Positions 14,777 to 19,723 of a stretch of 19,723 nucleotides of DNA are shown here, piece by piece. The notes under the pieces are model-generated. The model saw nothing but the letters and a program-made list of their open reading frames with translations, made no database searches and had not been told where the DNA came from. Source of the stretch: DATJHM01 sp035493895. GTDB lineage: Bacteria > Chloroflexota > Ktedonobacteria > Ktedonobacterales > Ktedonobacteraceae. Positions within the stretch are counted from its first letter, which is position 1. Each line of letters starts with the position of its first letter. The translations under genes were made by a program, and so were the position numbers. The stretch is from positions 1 to 19,723 of the forward strand of contig DATJHM010000155.1 in NCBI GenBank assembly GCA_035493895.1, given 5' to 3'.

Positions 14777-14807
14777 GTCAATGAGTAGGGATTGCCTACT
14801 CATTGAC
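14777..14807. terminator. Perfect 13-bp hairpin between convergent genes
   Basis: GTCAATGAGTAGG (14777-14789) and CCTACTCATTGAC (14795-14807) are perfect inverted arms around a 5-nt loop, midway between the MetX-like and formamidase stop codons. A second palindrome, TCTTGCGCAAGA (14755-14766), lies just before it. The position suits a bidirectional terminator, but neither strand has a clear U-run next to it. Confidence 0.6.
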
Positions 14808-14821
14808 AGGGCCACACAAGA

Positions 14822-16042
14822 TCATTTAGCCGCCGCCGCCTGGCTCTTCTTTGATACAGACGTACTGAAAGGCTCAATGGTCCGCTCAAAAATCTCGGCA
14901 GGCAGATAAACGGTACAACACGCATTGGGGATATCCACAACGCCACTGACGCGCCCTTCGACAGGAGCAGCTCCCAGGAGAAGGTATGCCTGCTCGCCCG
15001 TATAGCCGCACTCTTTCAGGTACGCAATGCAGTTCATACAGGCATTTTTATAGGCCAGAGTAGTATCCAGGTAATGCTGCTTGCCCTGGTCGTCGACCGA
15101 AATGCCTTCAAAAACCAGGAAATTAGAATACTGAGGATTGAGATGACCGGGTCTAAAAATGGGATTGACCAGCTTATACTTGCTGACCCCATGCTTAATT
15201 ACATCCAGACGCAGATCGACCCAGCCGCCCATCTCAATGGCACCACAGAAAGTAATCTCGCCATCGCCTTGCGAGAAGTGAAGATCGCCAAGAGAGAGGT
15301 TGCCTCCCTTGACATAAACAGGGAAGTAGATACGAGATCCACGTGAAAGATTTTTAATATCGCAGTTGCCGCCGTGTTCACGTGGAGGAACCGTACGAGC
15401 ACCTTCCGCAGCGACCCGCTGGTAGTCTCCCTGCTTGAGAGTGCCAAGTAGCGCCGTCTGCGGATACGGAGGGTATGCCAGTGGGGGAACGCGATCCGGA
15501 TTTGTGGCAATAAGCTCTGCTTCGCGAGCATTCCATTTCGCAAGAAGCTCTTTCGAGGGAGCAGTACCGATCAAACCCGGGTGAGAGATACCCTCAAAGC
15601 GCACATCGGGAATATGGCGGGAAGAGGCATAGACGCCGCTGAACTTCCAGACAGCCTTATATGCATCAGGAAAGTACTCAGTAAGGAAACAGCCGCCATT
15701 GTTCCTGGCAAAGATACCAGTGTACCCCCACTCTGTCTCAGTACCGGGCATAGGTCCAATATTGAGGATATCCACAACAAGGACATCGCCGGGTTCGGCC
15801 CCCTGGACAGCAATCGGGCCGCTGAGCATGTGACAAACGGAAAGATCGGCATCCCTCACGTCATTGGCGCTATCATTGTTGCCAATTTGCCCATCTGTCC
15901 ACTCTTTGCATTCCACACGAACTTCATCGCCAGGCTTCACCGTCACAACAGCCGGGATATCGGGGTGCCAGCGATTGTGGCCGGGCACTTCCTGATCCGC
16001 CATGTGCTTCTTCGGATCGATCTTGAACACAACATCAGCCAT
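14822..16042 (-). CDS. fmdA: Formamidase (acetamidase/formamidase family)
   Basis: The 406-residue protein belongs to the FmdA/AmdA family (PF03069) and is close to the 407-residue length of Methylophilus formamidase. Family blocks are present throughout: the N-terminal HNRWHPDIP (22-30), SGPIAVQGAEPGDVL (84-98), HPGLIGTAPS (164-173), REHGGNCDIKNL (231-242) and GDLHFSQGDGEI (262-273). The cytosolic enzyme hydrolyses formamide to formate and ammonia. This protein resembles formamidase over acetamidase along its length, but exact substrate preference is inferred. The start at 16042 has an excellent GAGGAGGT six bases upstream. It is divergent from an FmdB-family gene, the same association as in fmd loci, and convergent with the MetX-like gene. 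The C-terminal Ala/Lys-rich tail is variable sequence. Confidence 0.93.
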   Translation of the reverse strand: MADVVFKIDPKKHMADQEVPGHNRWHPDIPAVVTVKPGDEVRVECKEWTDGQIGNNDSANDVRDADLSVCHMLSGPIAVQGAEPGDVLVVDILNIGPMPGTETEWGYTGIFARNNGGCFLTEYFPDAYKAVWKFSGVYASSRHIPDVRFEGISHPGLIGTAPSKELLAKWNAREAELIATNPDRVPPLAYPPYPQTALLGTLKQGDYQRVAAEGARTVPPREHGGNCDIKNLSRGSRIYFPVYVKGGNLSLGDLHFSQGDGEITFCGAIEMGGWVDLRLDVIKHGVSKYKLVNPIFRPGHLNPQYSNFLVFEGISVDDQGKQHYLDTTLAYKNACMNCIAYLKECGYTGEQAYLLLGAAPVEGRVSGVVDIPNACCTVYLPAEIFERTIEPFSTSVSKKSQAAAAK

Positions 16043-16287
16043 AGGTATACCTCCTCATCTTAGTGACAACACAAACATCTCCTGGATGTAGCTATGACAT
16101 CCAATCGTAAGGACTACAATACAAGCGGTCAGCAGGGATGTACCCTTTATCTCAACATTTCGCGTGAACGCAACAAGTAACTTTGATGCTTGTCATTTTC
16201 TCTCCCCAGGGAGTATATTTACAACACAGGTTGCTTGTCAATAACAAGAAATGGGTGCAAGCCATACCCATCAAATGGAGGAGCATC
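16043..16287. promoter_or_regulatory. Divergent fmdA/FmdB control region with several dyads
   Basis: The 245-bp spacer carries both ribosome binding sites at its ends. GGATGT (16084-16089) and ACATCC (16097-16102) form a dyad near fmdA, and GGATGT recurs around 16135. CTTGT/ACAAG (16234-16248) forms a small dyad. ATGGGT (16251-16256) and ACCCAT (16266-16271) form a 6-bp hairpin ending six bases before the FmdB ribosome binding site. These are candidate operator or RNA elements for amide-responsive control; no promoter hexamers were clear enough to call. Confidence 0.45.
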
Positions 16288-16581
16288 ATGCCTTTATACG
16301 AATTTCAGTGTGATAGCTGCGGATCGTTTACCCATTGGCGAGCATTTGCGCAGGCAAGCGAAGCGATGATCTGTCCTACCTGCCAGAGAGTCGTCAGGCG
16401 TCTCTACACGCCCCCCGGGCTTTATAGAGTGCCTGCGGAATTAGCAAAGGCGCGATATCGAGCCGAAAAGAGCGCCTTTGAGCCGGAAATCGTCAGGCGA
16501 CAGCGGCCTGCATCTGGCGAGAAGGAGCAAGCCAAGCCATTCCAGCAGAGTCATGGGCGTCCATGGCAGTTGGAGCATTAG
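16288..16581 (+). CDS. FmdB-family zinc-ribbon protein
   Basis: The 97-residue protein begins with the FmdB/CxxC_CxxC_SSSS-type sequence MPLYEFQCDSCGSF and has two CxxC pairs (Cys8/Cys11 and Cys29/Cys32) that should bind one zinc ion. The C-terminal half is basic and charged and probably disordered. In Methylophilus the fmdB product is proposed to regulate formamidase expression; in other genomes FmdB-like proteins are widespread with unclear roles. Divergent placement next to fmdA supports a functional tie here. The start at 16288 follows GGAGGAG at proper spacing; the upstream in-frame extension runs through the dyads and is not FmdB-like. Confidence 0.88.
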   Translation: MPLYEFQCDSCGSFTHWRAFAQASEAMICPTCQRVVRRLYTPPGLYRVPAELAKARYRAEKSAFEPEIVRRQRPASGEKEQAKPFQQSHGRPWQLEH

Positions 16582-16689
16582 CAGATAGAACGTGCAAGGT
16601 CAGGATTCTTTTTTGCGCTATCAGCCAGGCAAGCCGTGTTTTGGTATACAGCTTGTGCCTGTTAGCGTGCTATTTGTCCCAAGTCAATG

Positions 16690-16785
16690 TTAATTTTTTC
16701 TGCGCGTTTACAACCCATTATTTGACTTTTTTGCTATATTTACGATACATCGCTTGACTTTTTTAGTGCGTTTATGGCATATAAA
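16690..16785 (+). repeat. Three 32-bp tandem repeats with T-tracts
   Basis: Imperfect units start at 16690, 16722 and 16754. They align without gaps at a 32-bp period: TTGACTTTTTT (first copy TTAATTTTTTC), five variable bases, then GTTTA or ATTTA. The period is close to three helical turns, so the T-tracts lie on one DNA face and should bend the DNA. Two units contain TTGACT, a -35-like hexamer, with AT-rich possible -10 sequences downstream. They lie between the FmdB and YceI genes and may be tandem promoters or stacked regulator sites for the YceI gene. Confidence 0.65.
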
Positions 16786-17111
16786 TAGATAATAATACAG
16801 ATCTGGCATTATGCTAGCTATGAGTAAGGGGATGGCAAAGGAGCTTCCCGTACCTATTATTTTTCCTCCTGTGCGAGCCAATCCATGTTCCCTTATATCA
16901 GGGCAAGACGGATAACGGCATGAAACCAAACTGCTTCGTGAAGACAAACCTTCCAAGAAACGTTCCTGGATCGAGGGTGCTTTTCTCTTCAAAAGCATCG
17001 GGCGGAGAGAGCCAGGAAACAGAGAGAAAGGTAAAGCTTCACATACGAATGCGCGTACATCCAGCAGGATCTGTATACATCACATCATTTTATTTTAAGA
17101 GGTGGCCCGTT
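16786..17111. other. Gene-free leader region before the YceI gene
   Basis: About 325 bp between the T-tract repeats and the YceI start contain no convincing gene. One clear hairpin is visible, TGCTTTT (16978-16984) with AAAAGCA (16991-16997), without a U-tract. If transcription begins in the T-tract repeats, the YceI mRNA would have an unusually long leader of around 300 nt. No known riboswitch class was recognised. Confidence 0.35.
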
Positions 17112-17636
17112 ATGCTTTGGGAAATTGATCCTTTCCACAGTCTGGTTGAGTTTTCAGTTCAACATCTAAAGGTCTCTACCGTCAAGGGACGTTTCACAGA
17201 AGTGCATGGAACGACCAATTTGGATACCCAGCATCCAGAGCATTCCTGGGTAAAGGTGCAGATTGCAACCAACAGTATCCATACAGGAGCCTCCCAGCGT
17301 GATGCCCACTTACGTTCTGCCGATTTTTTTGAAGTGGTGAAGTATCCGAGCATCACCTACACGAGTACGCAAGTCAAACTCATCGACCAAAACCGTGCTT
17401 ATGTCAATGGCGACCTCACATTGCATGGGGTCACACGGCCTGTGGCCTTACAAGTAATGTATACAGGTAATAGTCAGGACCTGATAACCGAAGCATGGCG
17501 CGTGGGCCTGCATGGAACGACCATCATCGATCGCCGCGATTTTGGTATCACCTTTAATAAGGAGAGGGCAGGCACACTACTCATAGGTCATGAAATACGC
17601 ATTTATATGACCATAGAGGCTATACTTATGCAATAA
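17112..17636 (+). CDS. YceI family protein, cytosolic form
   Basis: The 174-residue protein is a complete YceI (PF04264) lipocalin-like beta barrel. It opens with WEIDPFHSLVEFSVQHL, has the central NSIHTGASQRDAHLRSADFF and YPSITYTST, and continues GDLTLHGVTRPV and GLHGTTIIDRRDFGI. Family members bind long isoprenoid chains and, in some species, respond to base or oxidative stress. There is no signal peptide, so it should be cytoplasmic, unlike the E. coli periplasmic YceI. The start at 17112 follows AGAGGTGG; an upstream in-frame ATG at 16920 would add a non-family, basic 64-residue stretch and is rejected. Confidence 0.93.
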   Translation: MLWEIDPFHSLVEFSVQHLKVSTVKGRFTEVHGTTNLDTQHPEHSWVKVQIATNSIHTGASQRDAHLRSADFFEVVKYPSITYTSTQVKLIDQNRAYVNGDLTLHGVTRPVALQVMYTGNSQDLITEAWRVGLHGTTIIDRRDFGITFNKERAGTLLIGHEIRIYMTIEAILMQ

Positions 17637-17737
17637 TGAGTAGGAAATGTAACAAATCTACAACTCGCTCGACTTCTCAAATGACAGGCTAAATAGATGA
17701 GATCAGAGAGATAATCATGCCAAAGGAGAATAAACGC

Positions 17738-18331
17738 ATGAGTGAGAATCCCAATCCAGAATTTAGAGAGCAGCCTGAGCCGGAGGTAAACGAACGGCCC
17801 GAGCCGGAATTTCCCAACCAGAGAATTGTGCTTCCCAACACGCGCCGCGATCCGGCATTCTATCTTGCCCTGGCGCTGGCAGCTTTCTGTATTCTAGGAG
17901 CTATCAGCACCACAGCCTTTTTTGCTGGTTTCTTCACCGGCAGTTCAATGAATAGCGGAAGCAGCTATGCAAGCGCAACGCTCAGCAAGCAGACGGCGTA
18001 CTACAACCAGCAGGGCAACCCTATGAAGTCGCGAGGATCATGGGTCAACCAGCCGCCCCAGGCGAATATCGTTGCGAAAGTCGGTATTGTGCAAGGACCC
18101 GATGGGCTACAATTCAGTATGCCTGCCGTCAAACTGCCCCATGGTAGTGCTTTTGTATTGATCAATACGACAGACCAGATGCAGAGCCTCGTTTCAAATA
18201 CGGGCATGCGAAGCATCAATGTCGCCCCCAATCAGGCAGTCACCATGTTTATGGGTGGTCCCAATGTCAATGTCCTGCGCTTAGCCGCAAACCCCGACGC
18301 AACCCTTACCGTCTACACTGGTTGCAGATAG
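17738..18331 (+). CDS. Membrane-anchored protein of unknown function, N-terminal Pro/Glu-rich
   Basis: The 197-residue protein is not recognised. The first 38 residues are Pro/Glu-rich with a loose repeat (EQPEPEVNE, ERPEPEFPN). A single transmembrane helix spans about 40-65 (AFYLALALAAFCILGAISTT). The remaining 130 residues are outside if the acidic N-terminus stays in. The outer part has a beta-rich end (FSMPAVKLPHGSAFVLIN ... VYTGCR) that faintly recalls cupredoxin-type folds, but without the Cys-His copper ligand pattern, so copper binding is not claimed. The start at 17738 follows AAAGGAG by nine bases; ATG 17717 lies upstream of that ribosome binding site and is less likely. It follows YceI by 101 bp and may share its transcript. 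Confidence 0.75.
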   Translation: MSENPNPEFREQPEPEVNERPEPEFPNQRIVLPNTRRDPAFYLALALAAFCILGAISTTAFFAGFFTGSSMNSGSSYASATLSKQTAYYNQQGNPMKSRGSWVNQPPQANIVAKVGIVQGPDGLQFSMPAVKLPHGSAFVLINTTDQMQSLVSNTGMRSINVAPNQAVTMFMGGPNVNVLRLAANPDATLTVYTGCR

Positions 18332-18366
18332 TCTGCTTTCTCGCGCTATTTCTGCCTATATCAGGG

Positions 18367-18412
18367 GCAAATGCACTGCTTTCGCTGAAGATGAAAGCAG
18401 TGCATTGCTTTT
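18367..18412. terminator. Intrinsic terminator after the membrane protein gene
   Basis: A stem of 16 bp with one bulged A forms between 18367-18383 and 18393-18408 (core ATGCACTGCTTTC with GAAAGCAGTGCAT), loop of 9 nt, followed by TTTT and a further TT after one G. It lies between convergent stop codons (18331 and 18436) and probably stops transcription from both sides. Confidence 0.8.
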
Positions 18413-18435
18413 GTTGCGGCAAGCAATGGAAGCAC

Positions 18436-18801
18436 TCAGACATCTTGATCCTGATTTTTCTGTGAGCGCGATTTGGCCGTATCTTCAGAGGTAGCAGACG
18501 AGTAATCGTATGCACCGGAGCGATGTAAAAGATCATGCACTTCTTGAGCACGTGTCTGCGCACGAATAGAGGCGACCGCTTTACCGGACTGCACCTCCTG
18601 ATAATAGAACTCAGCCTGCTCCTGGGAAAGACCTAACAACATCAGATCCTGAACAAGATTTGTGATTGGCGCTCCGCCTTCACGGAGAGCCAGCCCCAGA
18701 TCGTCATGCCCAAAACCGAGTGTGCGCAATTCATCCAGAGCTCGGCGCGCCTCTGCGGCTTGCGCGAAGACCCCCACAACCAGAGGACTCTGCTGATTCA
18801 T
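18436..18801 (-). CDS. General stress protein 17M-like (YflT-type) protein
   Basis: The 121-residue protein fits the heat-induced stress protein YflT/GS17M family. It opens VVGVFAQAAEARRALDELR then GFGHDDLGLALR, and its second half reads GLSQEQAEFYYQEVQSGK followed by a beta strand and a helix ending LLHRSGAYD. The fold is ferredoxin-like; the biochemical role is unknown, with expression in general stress in Bacillus. The C-terminal 25 residues are polar and probably disordered. The start at 18801 follows AAGGAAGG; an upstream in-frame ATG at 18882 would add a Cys-rich non-family stretch. It converges on the membrane protein gene with a shared terminator. Confidence 0.82.
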   Translation of the reverse strand: MNQQSPLVVGVFAQAAEARRALDELRTLGFGHDDLGLALREGGAPITNLVQDLMLLGLSQEQAEFYYQEVQSGKAVASIRAQTRAQEVHDLLHRSGAYDYSSATSEDTAKSRSQKNQDQDV

Positions 18802-19231
18802 ACACCCTTCCTTTCTCTTACAACCTGATCCCATGCAAACACATACAAGACGAAATAGCATGTGAAACGATGCAGGCAACATATGTCATACACGGTCAGG
18901 CATCTGCAAAAGTGTCATTGCTTTGTGCTCATATGAGTACTCTTACTATTTATCATCGGTGGGAGTTGCCATTTCTGAAGGGTGAAATAGAGAGAAAATG
19001 AAAGCATAGGCCAGAAAGAAACAAGAGCTGGCAATTTAGTTGCACGTGTGAGATTTCTTGAGAAAGCCCACAAAAGCGCATACCAGCTCTTATCTACAGA
19101 ACGACACCCAGTAATGAATGGCCGTGCATCACCAAAAGTGTGGTCTATGCTAGTATTCTGAATGTGTGTGAAAAAGCGGAAATAAAAACGGGGGAAAAGC
19201 AGGCAATTTTCTAAAGAAAGCAAATATTCGT
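18802..19231. other. Gene-free region with a long-range inverted repeat
   Basis: No convincing gene is present in this 430-bp stretch. AAGAGCTGG (19023-19031) and CCAGCTCTT (19083-19091) are perfect inverted arms 51 bp apart, with a small dyad TTTCT/AGAAA between them. This may mark the 3' leader or end of the small gene transcribed from 19426. The promoter of the stress protein gene should lie in 18802-18900 but I could not call it. Confidence 0.35.
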
Positions 19232-19426
19232 TTAAGCTTTTTCGCGCAGCCACGCCACAGCCTGCTCAAACTTATCCTGGCCACTGAATTCGCGGGAATC
19301 GTGGCCCGGATTCACCAGACGGAAGACAGCAGCATCCCTTTCGGCGGGGTCCGTGAGCCATTCAAATTTATAGCCAAATTCTGACGCCAGCATATTTACC
19401 AGAAGTAAAGCGAGGCCTTCCCGCAT
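19232..19426 (-). CDS. Small acidic protein of unknown function
   Basis: The 64-residue frame begins MREGLALLLVNMLASEFGYK and ends DKFEQAVAWLREKA. Composition is normal for a soluble alpha/beta or helical protein, with a hydrophobic first helix and an amphipathic C-terminal helix. It has a ribosome-binding AAAGG ten bases before the start and a well-formed promoter about 60 bp upstream, which together support a real gene. No domain is recognised and no function is proposed. Confidence 0.6.
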   Translation of the reverse strand: MREGLALLLVNMLASEFGYKFEWLTDPAERDAAVFRLVNPGHDSREFSGQDKFEQAVAWLREKA

Positions 19427-19480
19427 TGCAGTTTACCTTTGCAGAGAACAAAAGACTTTCTATCTGTCTATTGAGCTTGT

Positions 19481-19509
19481 ATTATACAATCAAGCGTGCC
19501 TCACAACAA
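19481..19509 (-). promoter_or_regulatory. Sigma-70-type promoter for the small gene
   Basis: On the minus strand TTGTTG (plus 19504-19509), a 17-nt spacer and a perfect TATAAT (plus 19481-19486) lie 55 nt before the start codon at 19426. The -10 sits inside the dyad GTATAATAC. This is the best promoter match in the window. Confidence 0.65.
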
Positions 19510-19534
19510 GGCCCGGGGGGCAAGTGCAAGTAGC

Positions 19535-19576
19535 AAAAAGAGCTTATGCAGAATATAGTTTGCATAAGCTCTTTTT
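19535..19576. terminator. Perfect bidirectional intrinsic terminator
   Basis: Arms 19535-19550 (AAAAAGAGCTTATGCA) and 19561-19576 are perfectly complementary over 16 bp with a 10-nt loop. A-runs and T-runs at the ends give a U-tract in either direction. No gene in the window ends here on the plus strand, so it most likely terminates a minus-strand gene whose end lies near the right edge. Confidence 0.8.
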
Positions 19577-19723
19577 CAGATCCAACTGAATATCATTTTT
19601 CCTCAATTTTGTCGAGACCACGAGTGACTGAAGCAGCGAGCGCGCCACAACGCGTCCAAGTGAAACAAGCCGTACGATCATTAGTGTTGCTTTGCTTCGC
19701 CTGTTACCAGGTGTCCACCTGCA

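Noticed and set aside
16690..16785. CRISPR array
   Set aside because: Three 32-bp units are directly adjacent and similar throughout, with no unique spacers and no cas genes; the 24-bp repeat in the kinase gene is likewise coding.
16820..16915. 31-codon plus-strand frame starting MSKGMAKELPVP
   Set aside because: No ribosome binding site and no recognised family; too short to support.
16920..17111. N-terminal extension of the YceI protein
   Set aside because: The open frame continues upstream, but the added 64 residues contain no YceI or signal-peptide sequence and pass through a hairpin; the ATG at 17112 has a ribosome binding site and starts exactly at the family's first strand.
19681..19722. 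Possible C-terminus of a minus-strand gene (AGGHLVTGEAKQH then stop)
   Set aside because: Thirteen open codons at the window edge are too few to call, and another frame (QVDTW then stop) is equally possible. The terminator at 19535-19576 does suggest some gene ends near here.

Overview
The window reads as ordinary chromosome from a free-living bacterium with many regulators and secreted proteins. GC content is about 50%, and most genes carry AAAGGAG- or GGAGGAG-type ribosome binding sites. The gene set (type II NADH dehydrogenase, sedolisin-type secreted peptidase, Cys-anchored lipoprotein with a DUF5666-like domain, tandem UspA protein, FmdA/FmdB pair, many stand-alone one-component regulators) and the interspersed palindromic repeats suit Chloroflexota, probably class Ktedonobacteria. 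That placement is inferred from gene style; no rRNA or other marker is present.

Left part (1-4440): a TetR-type repressor and an ndh-type NADH:quinone oxidoreductase lie in tandem on the minus strand, separated by a hairpin and an apparent separate tetR promoter. A plus-strand APH/ChoK-type small-molecule kinase with an acidic insertion follows. Its 3' end overlaps a convergent GNAT acetyltransferase by 24 bp. Next (4665-6174) is a classic one-component module: an HxlR regulator with an N-terminal cysteine, divergent from an HSL-family esterase, with two perfect dyads in the shared region.

Middle part: 6175-6847 has no convincing gene but holds the most structured non-coding DNA in the window: a ~100-nt near-continuous hairpin rich in G-U-compatible pairs, a second strong hairpin, a third, and a branched fold, with an 18/21 direct repeat around the first three. 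It is a candidate structured RNA or a remnant of a small mobile element. A DUF3445 protein (heme-dependent oxidative N-demethylase family) follows, then a lipoprotein whose promoter carries a Pho-box-like 11-bp direct repeat exactly where a PhoB/OmpR activator would bind. A ~320-bp foldback element (perfect arm blocks of 22 and 24 bp) separates the lipoprotein from a convergent secreted S53 (sedolisin) peptidase that lacks the usual long prodomain.

Right part (11415-19723): a SAM-dependent methyltransferase, a tandem-UspA stress protein, a MetX-like alpha/beta hydrolase, and a formamidase (fmdA) divergent from an FmdB-family zinc-ribbon protein. Then come a cytosolic YceI protein preceded by three 32-bp T-tract repeats, a membrane-anchored protein of unknown function, a general-stress-protein-17M-like protein and a small conserved-looking ORF with a good minus-strand promoter. 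Most genes are single transcription units with their own hairpins. There is no large operon and no defence island or CRISPR array. The formamidase/FmdB pair (formamide to formate plus ammonia) and the DUF3445 protein point to use of small amides or methylated amines as nitrogen sources, as an inference.
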